From NCBI GenBank assembly GCA_030762895.1, contig CM061063.1, positions 210,877,667 through 210,941,666 of the forward strand: 64,000 nt of DNA, written 5' to 3'. Within the stretch, counting starts at the first letter, position 1. Each line of letters starts with the position of its first letter. This document shows, piece after piece, positions 1 through 11,726 of the stretch. Under the pieces are notes generated by a model. The model had not been told where the DNA came from and did no database searches. It saw only the letters and a program-made list of their open reading frames with translations. The DNA is from Sophora flavescens. Taxonomy: Eukaryota > Streptophyta > Magnoliopsida > Fabales > Fabaceae. Both the position numbers and the translations under genes were made by a program.

Positions 1-565
1 GTCTATATGGTGTTTTGTGTGTCATACATGTGGTTATCATGTTTAAATCCATATATTGGCGTCTCACCCTTACAAATATATCAGGTTTCTTCTTGTTTTG
101 CTGTTGTACCTTGGTACTCTAGTACAGATGGTGTAAAGGAGTTTTTCCTAAGTCATTCGGAGACTTAGATCTAGATGTTTGAAGAAGCTTTTGATCGTGG
201 GATGACCACGGGGGTTTTTCAAATAAATGTCTTGTAGAGCGACTAGCTTAGGAGTCTTGGTTGGGTTGTATATTTGAAAAGAGGGCGATAAATATCTTTG
301 TTATACATTAGTCTTTGGTTTAATTTTATATTTTTGAAAATCGAAACTTTTTGAGAGAAGTTGTATGTCGTGGAAACTTTGTTATGAATGTGATTTTACT
401 TGTTTGGATGTATGTATCTTGGTTTTCCCGGAGTTATCGATGAGAAGAAAATTTTTATACCCCGGTTTTCGACTTAAAAAGAAAAACTTTCCGAAAACAA
501 CCAGCAAATTATTTTTTAATTTATTTTCGCATGTGTTTACAAAGTAATGCCTATGGGGTGTTACT
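1..565 (+). mobile_element. 3' end of a gypsy-type LTR (cut by window edge)
   Basis: This stretch aligns by eye with the last ~540 bp of the solo LTR at 31112-34799: shared words around the 'atccatatattgg' segment, the 'gcaaccagc' segment and a near-identical end. It finishes in GGGGTGTTAC at about 564, the usual end of LTRs of the TGTAACACCCC type. The left end lies outside the window, so I cannot say whether this is a solo LTR or part of a full element. A 60-codon ORF at 365-547 lies inside it and looks like chance. Confidence 0.6.
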
Positions 566-1062
566 GATTATGTCTTGAAAGCGATTTTGACTAGAAGTTA
601 TAAAAAGTAGCTTTTACGTTGGGTTAAAAAAATTACACTAAATTTTACATCAAACTTGCTTTCAAAATGAAAACATCGAAACATACTCACCCCGGTCTCT
701 ATTATAAACAAAAAAGTCTCAAAGTTTTTGGTCCAATATATAAGCAAATTTTGTTTACCAATGACTCATTTAATGATATTATTCCCAAAATATACTTCAT
801 TTAATACAAATTTCAATAACTCATTTAATGAAGATTGAAGTTTTAGATGAAGGGTAATTTAGATAACAAAAATAATTTTTTACAAGATTCAGTGAGATTA
901 ACCAATCACCTTAAGATGTATGTTTTATTTAATTTTTGCTTATAATAGAGACCGGAGGGAGTAAATCACTTCACTTCAATTCAATTTTAACTAAATCAAT
1001 TTTACAAAATTAATTCCATTCAAAATCACTTTTATCAAACGTTTATCAAAACACGCACGTAA
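566..1062. repeat. 5'-truncated MITE copy split by a Stowaway MITE
   Basis: 570-685 and 962-1060 together match the inner and right part of the MITE at 1688-2006: same 'agctacaaaaagtag'-like block, same 'cttgctttcaaaat' block, same 'caaaatcacttttatcaaac' block and a right end in 'aaacacgcac'. The left terminus is missing. The break at 684/962 is explained by the Stowaway insertion annotated separately. Confidence 0.5.
686..961. mobile_element. Stowaway-like MITE (Tc1/mariner type)
   Basis: 276 bp bounded by TA on both sides (684-685 and 962-963). The left end reads CTCACCCCGGTCTCTATTAT and the right end is the inverted CTCCCTCCGGTCTCTATTAT, the classic plant Stowaway terminus. The related MITE at 1688-2006 shows the uninterrupted site ('aaacataaatca'), so the TA duplication is directly visible. 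No coding capacity. Confidence 0.85.
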
Positions 1063-1160
1063 TAGATATGGTAAACATTAATCGTGTCTCCTTGGTTCTC
1101 TTTTTTTTTCATGCACTTTCAAATGATCACTTTGATAAACCAAATAATGCACATACTATA

Positions 1161-1397
1161 TATGGGTCCGTTTCATAAAAAGTCACTTTTTAAAAGTAAC
1201 TAGTGATAAAAAAATGATTTTTTTCAAAACTAATTAAAGTAGCTTTTCATTTTAATCTTAAAAATGATTTTTTTTTAAAAAAAAAACAATTTTATGAAAA
1301 GCTTAAACAAAGACATTCATACACATTCAAAATGATTTTTAACTTAAAAAAAAGTGATTTTCTCATATAAAAAAATCTATAACAAACGCACTCATGG
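1161..1397. repeat. Possible small MITE
   Basis: The left end (ATGGGTCCGTTTCATA, about 1161) and the inverted right end (ATGAGTGCGTTTGTTATA, ending about 1397) are imperfect inverted repeats around an AT-rich, A/T-run-filled core. No clear target duplication was found, so the boundaries are approximate. From 1398 to 1687 I see only AT-rich sequence with no defensible feature. Confidence 0.35.
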
Positions 1398-1687
1398 TTA
1401 CATGATGCATAACTTTCAAAAATTTATTTCTCAACTGTTAGCGCATAACTTTGCCCAAGCCAAAAATATAACAATCAGAAAAGCAAAAATATTTATCTTT
1501 AAAAAATTAAAAATTAAAATCATTTACATTTTTTTCCTTTTGTTGAGAATATTTGAGGAATGGGAAAGGGGGCACGGAGATCTTTTGGATCAAACTTGTA
1601 TGTAGTGGATCAGCTTGTCCTATTATTCCAACTTGGTCCAAGGCTAATTGGAATTGGTCGGGTCATGTGATTGTCGGGGTTGTCTTA

Positions 1688-2006
1688 GTGTGTTTGGTTT
1701 CATGTTTGAAATCTCGAGAATTAATTCTGTTATTTGTCAAACGTGATTTTAGTGAAAATGAGATATTTGGTTACCGACAAGTAAAATTAATTTTACCTAC
1801 AAAAACGATTCTGAATAGAAGCTACAAAAAGTAGTTTTTGAATTGAGTTGAAAAATTTACATTAAGTTTTACTTCAAACTTGCTTTCAAAATAAAAACAT
1901 CCAAACATAAATCATTTCACTCCAAACTCAATTCTAACCAAATCAATTTTATAAAATCAATTACATTCAAAATCACTTTTATCAAACGATCATCTAAACA
2001 CACACT
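1688..2006. mobile_element. MITE with GTGTGTTTGG-type termini
   Basis: The left end starts GTGTGTTTGGTTT and the right end, inverted, reads TGTGTGTTTAGATG. CTTA flanks both sides and may be the target duplication. A second, truncated copy lies at 566-1062. About 320 bp, no transposase. Superfamily is uncertain (hAT- or Harbinger-like); boundaries are within a few bases. Confidence 0.55.
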
Positions 2007-2399
2007 TAAGTATCACACATTATTTTAAAACTCACTTTATTTTTATCATTAATTATAAATGATAAGATTTCTTAACTTAAATTAATAATTTTGCAGAACA
2101 TGATAATATTCTATCGTAATTATTTATATTGAAATTCATGTATTACCCACACACACACATATTATATCTTACTGTTAATCTCCTATATTTATAGTTTTAT
2201 ACCTAGTTAGCTATATGTCTTATTCAATTTTTTTTGACAAAATATCTTATTCAAATTTATACCTACATATTCTGTTAAACCTGTTTTGATTTGATCATTT
2301 TTGAATTATGACCAACTTGAGTCTGGGTTAAAAAAAATTGGTCTAAACAAATTAATACTCCCTCAATTCCTCCTACTAAATAATACTCCCTCAGCTCTT
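2007..2399. other. AT-rich interval without a gene
   Basis: No open frame of note. It contains two CTCCCTC words (near 2360 and 2387) that resemble a Stowaway terminus; the sequence after 4672 looks like the continuation of such a terminus, suggesting an old MITE that the hAT-like element at 2400-4672 split. Confidence 0.3.
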
Positions 2400-2567
2400 A
2401 GGGATGGCAATTTGGATCATATCTTTTGGATACCTGCAAAAAATACCCACAACGGATAGGGTAATTACCCGTTTTATGGGTATGAGTTTGGGGATGGATA
2501 ATTACCCGCAAATAAGAGAGGGTATATATCCGGGTACAATACTCTAGTACACACCCCGTCCCGCATC

Positions 2568-2570
<3 letters not shown>

Positions 2571-2612
<42 letters not shown>
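2571..2612. repeat. (AT)n microsatellite
   Basis: About 21 uninterrupted AT dinucleotides inside the hAT-like element. Confidence 0.95.
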
Positions 2613-2614
<2 letters not shown>

Positions 2615-3071
2615 ATATAAGTATATAAAATTACAATTATATATCCATTTTTAAGAATAAAATTAATATAAAAGTTCTAAACCTAGTGCTCATTAGTTTC
2701 TTTCCCTTTCCGGACTTACAAGTTTATAAATTTATTGTTTTGGATGTTTATTGTGATATTTACTCGTTTCGGGTGTTTTAGATGTTTTTATTTAATTTAA
2801 TACTTTGGTTTGTAATGTTTCATGAGTAGATTTGAAAGATTTTTGAATAGTTTTTAATTGAGTTATAACGTTCTTTATGCTATGACCAATTTGAAAAAAA
2901 TAAAACTTATAGGACCGATCTGAAAAGTAAAAAAGAAAGTAAAGGACCAATATACATATTTTGTCTTTCTTAGTTAAAGTGTGGGTAACGGGTGCGAGTG
3001 TGGGCACTTAGATACCCAGAGGGTACGGGTAAGGGTACTAAAGTTGCTACCCACACGGGTATGGGTCCGGC

Positions 3072-4588
3072 TGAAGTTGGCACAAGCAAACACAAGAGGG
3101 GGGTTGAATTGTGTTTGTTAATTATTTTCACAAAAACCCTTTTTGAGAAACCTTTCCACAAGCAGAAGATAAAAAGTTTAAGCACACAAGAAATCCTTTT
3201 TTAAAAGATTAACAAAACCAAAATCAAATCTCACAGTCAGTATAAATAAATAAAATTGTAAAAGATAAGGGATAGAAAATTCACTCAGGTATTTTATCCC
3301 GGTTCACTCTCTTCCAACCAAGAGCTACGTCCAGTCCCTTCTACTTGAAGGATTTTCTCCACTATTTCCAAACAGTTTCTACAACAAGTATTCTATACCT
3401 CTCCATGCTACAAGTATTGCTTTCTTGTCAAGCCTTTTCAGGTTCTAATTCAATCACAAAGATTTTTCTAAGATATTTCTAACTTACTATATGTGAGGGT
3501 ATGAAGGTTTAAGATCTACTGAATATTTTTACAAATATTCAACCTTAAGAATTACAGACTTATGCTTTACAAAGGGAATATGAGCTTTGAATATCTTGCA
3601 AATGTTCAAATGGCAAAAGTTGTTCTTCGGAGCTTGAGACCTTCTATATATAGTGGTCTTCAACTTCTCTTGCAAATTTTCAACGGTTATTTTTAATCAT
3701 CCCGTTTAGAGATAGCATTAAATACATGATATCCGTTGAGACTGATAGCTTGATTTTGACCGTGTTGAAAAGCATCATTGGTTATCAGAAAAGCACAAAA
3801 TGGAAGCTCACTGTCCTGAGCAATCGTACCTTAAAAACTTTCTTTTCTCCTTTGTGTATAACCCAGCTTTTGTCCAACAATAAAGTTGTCATCGTACAGA
3901 TCGTTTTGCAATTCCAATTGTACTATTTGCTTTTTGTATTTCCTTGATAGTATTGTGAATTTTCTCACAGAGGAACAAGGTATTAACCAGATAAAACAAT
4001 TATAAAGAACATATATTCCATTGAAATAAATATCAATCATTTGAAATAAATTCAATGTGGTCTAGATTGAATTAAATCACATTCAAGGTAGTAAAGATAT
4101 AGAAGATGTAGAACCGCTCTACAGGCACTCAGTTTTAGAACGCGTCTACACAAGGTTTTATTCTGCCCGTCCACTTATGTGGCAGAAGCGCTCGTCCACA
4201 CAAGTCTTTGGACTTACTAAGTCTTTAGAGAAACTCCGTCCAATGACGTGGCACTATGGACGTCTACTGAATTTTAGTTAGGCACTATGGATGTCTACTT
4301 GAGTTTCAAGAAGAGCACTCGTCTGCTGACATGGCTACTATGGGCGTCTCTGAGAGATATAGTTAGCCGTCTACTTAACGATTAAAATATAAACAGTTTA
4401 AATAACCTTTGGACGGATAACTCTTTGCAAGAGTCGAAGCATTGTATACCTTATATTATTTTGGATATTCCTGCATAAACTGAAATCACTTGTTAGATCT
4501 CAACTAACATTTTGCCAAACAAATTTAATCCTTTTGTTAACATCAAAACCTAGAGATTAAATAAACCAGAACCACTTTGGTTCCAACA
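3072..4588 (-). mobile_element. Solo LTR of the SIRE-B family
   Basis: On the minus strand it starts TGTTGGAACCAAAGTGGTTC and ends TTGTGCCAACTTCA, matching the 5' LTR of SIRE-B (51393-52959) along most of its length (1517 versus 1567 bp). It is flanked by CCGGC (3067-3071) and CCGGG (4589-4593), a target duplication with one mismatch. No internal sequence remains, so it is a solo LTR left by LTR-LTR recombination. The interior carries many CGTC/GACG words. Short ORFs inside are not genes. Confidence 0.8.
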
Positions 4589-4789
4589 CCGGGTATGGGT
4601 AATTTTTTCAAACGCGGGTATGGGGACGAACACTATAGTACCCTACCCAGACCCTACCCATTGCCATCTCTATCTTCACTTAATTATAAATAAAAAAGTA
4701 CCTATGTTTTGTGGACTCAAATATAAGCAAAAACGAATCAATTTAACTCTATTTAATATTTAATGTCAGTGTTCCAAAAGTCAAAAAAA

Positions 4790-6011
4790 GGAAGACTTGC
4801 ATATGCACACACCCCACAGATGATCCTTTGGCACAAGAAATGATGAGATGACACATCATTAAAAGTTTAAAACATTAAAATTAAAATATAAAATAACAAA
4901 ATTTTGTTTCACCCGTTTCTCCCTTCAAAGAAAACGTTTTCTCTTCCGGACAATTCCTCATCTCTGCAAGCCTTTTCCGCCACCATCAACCTCCTCTTCC
5001 TCTGCCTTCCCCTCTCCTATTTCTCTAACATCTGCAACTTCTTCTCTCCCCTCCTCGCTCAATCTAACCCTAATTTTTTTACCTCATACTTAAGTTCTTT
5101 CTTTTCTTCTTCTCCACTGCTGCTTTTGTTACCTGCTGCCTCTGGGAAATATGTGCATTTTTTTTCTTCTAAATCATCACATTCACCCTCTCCACCTTCA
5201 ACGCCTACCTTTGTCCTCCAACTCCACCCATACCAATTGTATAAATGGTACTGATTGTGAGAGGAGCAAAGAGTGTCAAAGCTATGTAACAAAATATAGA
5301 AATTAAATATCCACTTGAGTAAATTTGCTGGTGGTTGTAAAACGGCTTGAGAATTTGATTTAGATGGAAGTCAATTGACTTGTTTAATCGTCAAGACGAC
5401 CATGAATTTTTTGAAAAAGAAGCAAAAAATAATTTACAAAAAATATCATTTTTTTAATATATTTTACCCGATTCGCTATATTGTAACTAAATTTGATGAA
5501 AAAAAATAAACAAGGATGTTAGATTTGAACTGGCCAACAATTTGTTGAACCTCACTGTTGTTGGACACACTCAAAAACCCCAACGTGATAAAGGGGTCAT
5601 TTCATCTCATTTTAATGAAACATGCATATAGCACACTAAGCCTATATTTCAGAAGTTATGTATGGTCCATGCGTTGGTGTAGATTCAAAGCATCTTCGTG
5701 TAAAGTCTTGGATGTACAGTTCTTATTTTGAGATCATTGGATTATTTTTCTGTGCATTTTCTACAATAAAATACGTATACAGGGACATATGTTCGTGGTT
5801 AGGACAAATAGGAGGAGAGGAATGCCAGCTATGAGGTGGAAGAAGACAAGGTTGACGGTGGCTGAAAGTGAGTGCTTCCAGAGATGATGAGTGTCGAGGA
5901 GAGAAAGAATGGAAGACGTCTTCTATGATCTAAAGGAAGGAATGAGTTCAACAGTTTTCATATTTTTATATTTTAATTTTAATGTTTTAAATTTTAATGA
6001 TGTGTCGCTTT
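4790..6011. mobile_element. Long-TIR (Mutator-like) element; right end displaced to 23567-23640
   Basis: 4790-4960 is the inverted counterpart of about 5890-6011 followed by 23567-23640, i.e. with the SIRE-A insertion removed. The clearest part pairs 4850-4890 with 5955-6003 (blocks such as TTTTAATTTTAATGTTTTAA and AATGATGTGTC), and the match continues past the SIRE-A junction (TTGTG, GAT.AT.TGT, TATG.GTC blocks). Total length without SIRE-A is about 1.3 kb, with TIRs near 200 bp and no transposase. The proline/serine-rich ORF at 4904-5254 overlaps the left TIR and I do not treat it as a gene. Confidence 0.55.
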
Positions 6012-7364
6012 CGTTAGAACCAAAGTGGTTTTGGCTAATTAAATCTCTTAAGTTTTAATGTTAACAAAAAGATTAAATTTGTATGACAAAGTTGTGTCAA
6101 AGATCTAACTTGTTTCTTCTTGCTTGCAGAATGTTAAAGTATTGCTACATGAGGAAACCTGTATTTAGCTTCTTAGTTTTGTTAAGAAACAGTATCGGGT
6201 TTAAGTTTTCAATCGCTAGATAAGCCTTCAAAAACATGGTAAAATTTATGAGTTTATAAAGTTATCGTTAGACGAGGTATTAAAATTGGCTAAGTTAAAA
6301 AACACTAGACAAGTGTCTAAATCTATGTGTAAAATAAGTAGTAGACGAGCCAATTTATAACTCTCAAGAAAACAGCAAGTCCAAAGACTTGACACTAGAT
6401 GAAAAGTTAACTAGACGCTACATCAGTAGACGATCCTGCTTGGTTGCTTAGATATAATTGCGCATCCAATGGTCACTAAAACTGAACCCGTCTAGTCAAA
6501 GTGAATTTATTTCAAATGATTATTTATTTAATACGAAGGAATTTATGTCTTTTTCCCGTGCTGCTTCAATTGTTTAAATCCTTTTTTCTTTAGATTAGAA
6601 TCATAGTACCATCGAGAATATAAACCTTTGTACTCTATCACTTAGATTGCTGTAAAGTTAAACCAAGTACAAAGAAGGAAAGTCAGAAAGCAACCTTCGC
6701 TGCAATAGGGAAATGACAGCACTAATAATCAAGAGCACATCTCTCAGAAAGCATATTAAGTTATCAGCTCAACGAATCCTAGCATTTAATGCTATGTCTA
6801 AACGGACACAAACTGAAGACCGTTGAAGAAGATCAAAGTAGAGAAGCTTTTCATCTACATATACTGAACGAACCCCGGTGAAGAAATATAGAAGCTCTGA
6901 TATTCAAAGTGCTAAAACTCTGCTCAAAGTTCTCTTGAACAAATTCATTTGTAATCACAACTGATCTTAAACTTCCATACTCTCACACATAGTGAGTTCT
7001 TAGATCATTCTTAAATCTCTTTGTTAGAGTTAGAGCCTGAAGAGGTGTCGGATAGTTGTAAAGCTATTGGATTATAGTGGAGGAAAACCTTTAGATAGAA
7101 GGGACTGGACGTAGCTCTTGGTTGGAAGAGAGTGAACCAGGATAAATCAACTGTGTGAATCTTCTATCATTATCTTTTACAGTTTTTGTTTATACTAACT
7201 GTAGGGATTTGGATCTGAGTTTGTTAACTCTTTAGAAAGGTTCTTTTGTTTGTGTGTATTTATCTTGTCTTGCTTACAAAAAGGTTTTAAGAAAAGACTT
7301 TTTCGAAAAACTGTTAAGAAACACAATTCAACCCCCCTTCTTGTGTTTCCCTGAGTCAACTTCA
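6012..7364 (+). repeat. SIRE-A 5' LTR
   Basis: Matches the 3' LTR at 21339-23566 once the MITE there is removed. The first base is C instead of the expected T of TGTTAGAA. It ends in GTCAACTTCA immediately before the primer site. The middle (about 6230-6500) is dotted with GACGAG, TAGACG and CGTCTA words. Confidence 0.9.
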
Positions 7365-7366
7365 GT

Positions 7367-7378
7367 TGGTATCAGAGC
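7367..7378 (+). promoter_or_regulatory. Primer binding site, tRNA-iMet type
   Basis: TGGTATCAGAGC begins two bases after the 5' LTR end. This is the standard plant copia primer site complementary to the 3' end of initiator methionine tRNA. Confidence 0.9.
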
Positions 7379-7435
7379 TTAGCCTCGAAAGGGTTGAGCA
7401 TTTAACAAGTGCTGAGGGAGTATGATCCAGCAAGC

Positions 7436-8790
7436 ATGGATACAGAAGGACAAGCAATCAACAAACCTTCATTCTTCTGATGGTAGTGATTATGACTACT
7501 GGAAAAAGAGAATGATGGATTTTCTTAATGCACAAAATGTGGATATTTGGGAGCTAATTGAAACTAACTATACTGAGCCAAGAGGTGATGTTGGATCTGC
7601 TATTCCTAGAGCTCAGTGGACTCCAGAGCAGAAAACTCAACATCAACTTAATCTGAAAGCTAAGCACTAGCTGATGTGTGCTATCACCAGATCTGAGCAT
7701 GATAAAGTCCATAGTTGTAACACAGCTAAGGAAATATGGGATACTCTAGCCCTAGCTCATGAAGGGTCATCCCAAGTTAAGGAGTCTAACATAAGCGTGC
7801 TGGTTCACCAATATGAGTTATTCAAAATGGCTGAACATGAAACCATAGATCAAATGTTTGGAAGATTCCAAACTATCACTAACAGTCTTAGATCTCTTAG
7901 AAAGACCTATGAGAATAGAGATCAAGTTAGAAAAATCTTGAGGAGCCTACACAAACAGTGGAGACCTAAGGTCACTGCTATTCACGAGGCAAAGAACCTC
8001 GATACTCTCACTCTAGAAGAGCTTCTTGGATCTCTTAAAGTCCATGAGCTTGAACTTAATGAAGAAGAGAGTACCAGAAAAGGAAAGACTATTGCACTAA
8101 AGGCAAAGGCGGCTAGCTAATCCAAAGCTCTCAAATCTGAGCAATCCTCAGATGAAGCAGGCCCTTCTGATAGTGATGAAGGATCTGATGAGGATGAACT
8201 GTCTTTCATCTCCAGAAAGATTCAACATATGTGGATAAAGAAAGGTGGTTTCAGAAGGAAGCAGTTCAACAAAAAGTTTCCCAAAGAAAAATCAGACTCC
8301 AAGGAGAAAGGTCCACCTTTGTGCTTCGAGTGCCAAAAACCAGGTCATTTCAAAGCTGACTGCCCAGAACTGAAGGACAAAAGGAAGTTCTTCAAAAAGA
8401 AGAAAGGTCTAATGGCTACTTGGGAGGATATGGATCTCTCATCATCTGAAGAAGAAGATGAAGCTGAGGAAGAGTCAAATATATGTCTCATGGCTGACAC
8501 TTCTTCAGAAAGTGAATACACTGATGCTGAGGGTAATGGAATCTGACTCATTCTCCTTACAAGAAGCTTTTGATGAGTTACTACACAACTCGTCCACTCT
8601 GTCTCATGAATATAAAAATATCACAAAGAAACTTTCTAAGTTGACTAAGGTGTATGATAAAGTTTGCATGGAAAGGCAAGCTCTTGAAAATGAAAACAAG
8701 AAGCTTGAGTCAGAGAATGTCAGTCTAACTGACAAACTCAAGGTTGAGCCTGATGTCTCTTGTGAAGTTGTAAAACTGAAGAAGATGTGA
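7436..8790 (+). pseudogene. gag: SIRE-A gag (UBN2-type capsid plus zinc knuckle), broken
   Basis: Gag packages element RNA into virus-like particles. The start ATG at 7436 matches the SIRE-B start at 53031, but that frame stops after 14 codons; the gag frame then continues in the 7422 frame, so there is an early frameshift. Visible parts: YDYWKKRM near the N-terminus, a UBN2-like helical region (EIWDTLALAHEGSSQVKES ... MFGRFQTITNSL), an acidic stretch, then a CCHC knuckle (CFECQKPGHFKADC). In-frame stops lie at 7668-7670 and 8118-8120, and a one-base insertion near 8530 moves the C-terminal coiled-coil part (to 8790) into another frame. A close homologue is SIRE-B gag at 53031-54416. Confidence 0.85.
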
Positions 8791-9511
8791 CATATCTGAC
8801 AGACCCCCTATCATTTATAGGTGGCTCAGAAAAGTTGAGCTTGGTACTGAGGTACTCTAGGTCACCTCATGATAAGTCTGGCTTAGGCTATGACAAATAG
8901 AAGCATGAAACATCTCACAAAGCATCAAAGCCTTATGCACACCATAGAGTTTCTAAAACTCAAGCACAACATACTAAAACAAAATAAAGCTCGTCCAACA
9001 GTTACTGTAAAGTGTGTGGAAAAAGTGGTCATGTAACATTTAGATGGATACATCATAAGCATATCAAACATGCTCGTCCAATGACTACTAACAAGAAAGG
9101 AGCCAAGTCAATATGGGTACATAAAGATAAGATTATACCTGTTACTGATTTGCTTAACAACATGAAAGAAACACGCATCTTGGAATTTGGACGGGGGTTG
9201 CTCACGTCACATGACTGGAGAAATGTGTATGTTCCAAGATCTTAGACACAAAGATGATGGCTGGGTTACCTTTGGAGGTACAGAAAGGAAAAATCATTGG
9301 AGTAGGTAAAATTGGTAAACATCATTTTCCCTCCATTGATAATGTTCTTTTGGTTGATGGTTTAAAACACAATATGTTGGGCATAAGTCAATTATGTGAT
9401 AGTGGGTTTGCTGTTTCTTTTGATAAGAACATGTGTAATGTCAAAAAACCTGATGGATCACTTTTTTTCACTGCTAAGAGGCAAAACAATCTATATAAGA
9501 TTGACTTGTAG
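8791..9511 (+). pseudogene. SIRE-A second zinc knuckle and protease remnant
   Basis: A second knuckle starts CKVCGKSGHV near 9006, but its last cysteine is replaced (W at the equivalent position). Downstream, the protease active-site region reads W-N-L-D-G-G-C, where SIRE-B has W-Y-L-D-S-G-C; loss of the serine next to the catalytic aspartate should impair the enzyme. The protease body continues to 9511 (motifs GKIIGVGKIGKHHFPSIDNV and HNMLGISQLCDSGF). Frames change between the three blocks. The block ends near the CACTA-like insertion at 9544; coding sequence resumes at 14812. Confidence 0.75.
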
Positions 9512-9599
9512 GACCTCTCAAATCAAACTATCTCATGTTTAGTCACTACTAGAAAACTTGAATTTTCGGACGGAAATGTTTCCGTCTGAAATTTTCGGA

Positions 9600-10230
9600 C
9601 GGATTTCAGACGGATTGTGTTATTTTTTATATTTTCCTTGATCCATCTGAAATCCGTCCGAAAATTTCGGACTGATTTCACACGGATTGTGTTATTTTTT
9701 ATATTTTCCTTGATTTATCTTACATCCGTCTGAAAATTTCGGACGGATTTCACACGGATTTGTCATTTTTTTTATATTTTCCTTGATTTATCTTACATCC
9801 GCTCAAAATCCGTCCAGAAAATTTGGAAGGATTTCACACGGATCGTGTTATTTTTTATATTTCTTACATCGTTTCGAAATCCGTCCGAAAATTTTGGACG
9901 AGATTTCACTGGATTTGTTATTTTTTATATTTTCCTTGATTTATCTTACATCATGCATAAAATCCGTCCGAAAATTTTGGACGGATTTCTGATTGTGTTA
10001 TTTTTATATTTCTTACATCAGTCAAATCCGTCCGAAAATTTCGGATGGATTTCACATGTAATTTGTTATTTTTTATATTTTCCTTGATTTATCTTACATC
10101 AAATCTCAAATCCGTCCAAAAATTTGGACTGATTTCACGGATTGTGTTGTTTTGTTTATATTTCTTACATCCGTCCGAAAATTTGGACGGATTTTCATGG
10201 AATTTGTTATTTTTTATATTTTCCTTGAAA
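9600..10230. repeat. ~72-bp subterminal tandem repeats (left)
   Basis: About eight degenerate units of roughly 72 bp, each with a palindromic core (TCCGTCCGAAAATTT plus its mirror) and a spacer rich in TTTATATTTTCCTTGATT. Short ORFs across it (for example 9783-10239) arise from the repeat and are not genes. Confidence 0.85.
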
Positions 10231-10371
10231 AAATATTAAATAATTTATCTTATAAATATGATTAAAATATTTGATCTTAATAAATTTAAAAGTAAACAAG
10301 ATTTATGAAAAAAAAATTAAAAAACATATTTAGACTAATAAAATGAAATCAATCCCTATTAAAGCAATCCG

Positions 10372-11414
10372 TACCGGTTTAGTTTGAGTAATTAAATTAC
10401 TCTCTTCAAATTATTTTATTGGGTGCGTTAGCACTGACTTATTTCAGTGAATGCACGCTTACTAGAGAATAACTTACGTTATTGTTACTATTATTACCAG
10501 TACAGAAAAATGTTTTAAATAATATGATTAAAAGAAAAACATTTTCATATTTTCATTCAATTTAATTTTAGAGTTGAAAATAAACTAGTTTGACATCAAT
10601 CGGAGATTAAATTTTGGATCGAGTATTTTCTTAGTTGATCAGTTCAACTAGTAATCTTTACTCTAAATTGAATTTTGAAATCATATATTTATCAATCTTT
10701 ATTTTTAGATTCAAAAACTAAAAACATGTTTATTTTTAGGCTTAATATTTTATCACTCATTTTTATACCTATCACTAAATGTTAAGTTTAAAACAAAAAA
10801 ACTCTCTCCGTCCCCCATCGGACTCGTAACCCCCCTTTTCTCTTTCTTTCTTTCTTTCTCTTTCTTCTTCTTTCTCCTTTCAGACCCGTAAACCCCCCTT
10901 TGATTTCAGATTTTAATATTAAAGAATAAACCTTGTTTTATGAAATCGGGACTGTGAATTAGTGTTTCTCTAAACCAAATTCATTATTCTTTAGTTAAAA
11001 TGAGTTTTCCCAAAATTGTATTTAGGAGCCCTAAACCCCAATTTGATTTTATTTGAAGTTGGTTATGTTTTTGTGAAATTAATTATGATTTAGTGCAATT
11101 ATGACTCTTAATTGATGATTCCCAAGTTCTCTTTCATGATCCTTTAATCAAAACAAAGTTTCCTCAAAGGGTATTGTGAAGCGTAAGCTCCAAACATGAT
11201 TTTCTTTGAAAATAACCTTGTTTGGTAATAAGATTAAGTGTTTAGATCAAATTAGAATGTGTGTTTGGTCATGCGTAATTGATTTCTTGATTTCTGATTG
11301 TTGCGCGTTGTTTGATTCCCTCTCTGAGACGTTTGACGCTGCTATGCTTGCTTGATGGAGTAGATAATTACACTCTTGGAGCTAACGTGAGCATTAAGAC
11401 GAGGATCCTTTACT
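10372..11414 (+). repeat. Fragment homologous to the solo LTR at 11727
   Basis: 10378 onward matches 11800 onward (GGTTTAGTTTGAGTAATTAA) and similarity runs to 'gacgaggatcctttacttg' at about 11414, against 13279. It lacks the TGTAACACC start, the GC-rich middle (about 12230-12720 in the other copy) and the last 300 bp. It looks like an older, rearranged LTR fragment. A CTTT-rich pyrimidine tract lies at 10835-10880. From 11415 to 11721 there is no recognisable feature. Confidence 0.7.
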
Positions 11415-11726
11415 TGTTTGTTTATTTTCAATTACATGTAATGAGTGTTGCAATTACTCATGGACTGATGCAAGATCTAGGAAAACATACTTCCTGTTTG
11501 ATGGGTGGATGGGTGGAGTTTCCAAGTTTCTTCTTTCATTTTGTTTGCTAATTGCTATTCTATGCAGAGAGAGAAAGTGAGAATGAGTTAGAGATAGAGA
11601 TAGGAATAAGAAAAACAAAGGAGGGTTATTGAAGTTTGAAGATAGGTGCTGTAAAAAAATAAAATAAAACAAAAGGAAAGGGATATAAATGAAATGAAAA
11701 TGGGATGATATGGTTTCTCTGCTAAT

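Larger units (their letters stand above)
2400..4672. mobile_element. hAT-like nonautonomous element, split by a solo LTR
   Basis: Ends are inverted: TAGGGATGGCAA at 2400 and, inverted, TAGAGATGGCAA at 4672. Flanking 8-mers (2392-2399 and 4673-4680) agree at only 5 of 8 positions, so the 8-bp duplication is weak. The body is built from GGGTAYGGGTA words and holds an AT microsatellite. Without the inserted solo LTR it is about 750 bp with no transposase. The hAT assignment rests on the terminus type only. Confidence 0.5.

Noticed and set aside
4904..5254. 116-codon ORF rich in Ser, Pro and Phe
   Set aside because: It overlaps the long TIR of a Mutator-like element, has low-complexity composition and no domain.
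9600..10230. CRISPR-like regular repeats with palindromes
   Set aside because: Plant context, CACTA terminus next to it, degenerate ~72-bp units and homologous, not unique, spacers. These are transposon subterminal repeats. The same applies to 37727-38755 and 39009-39945.
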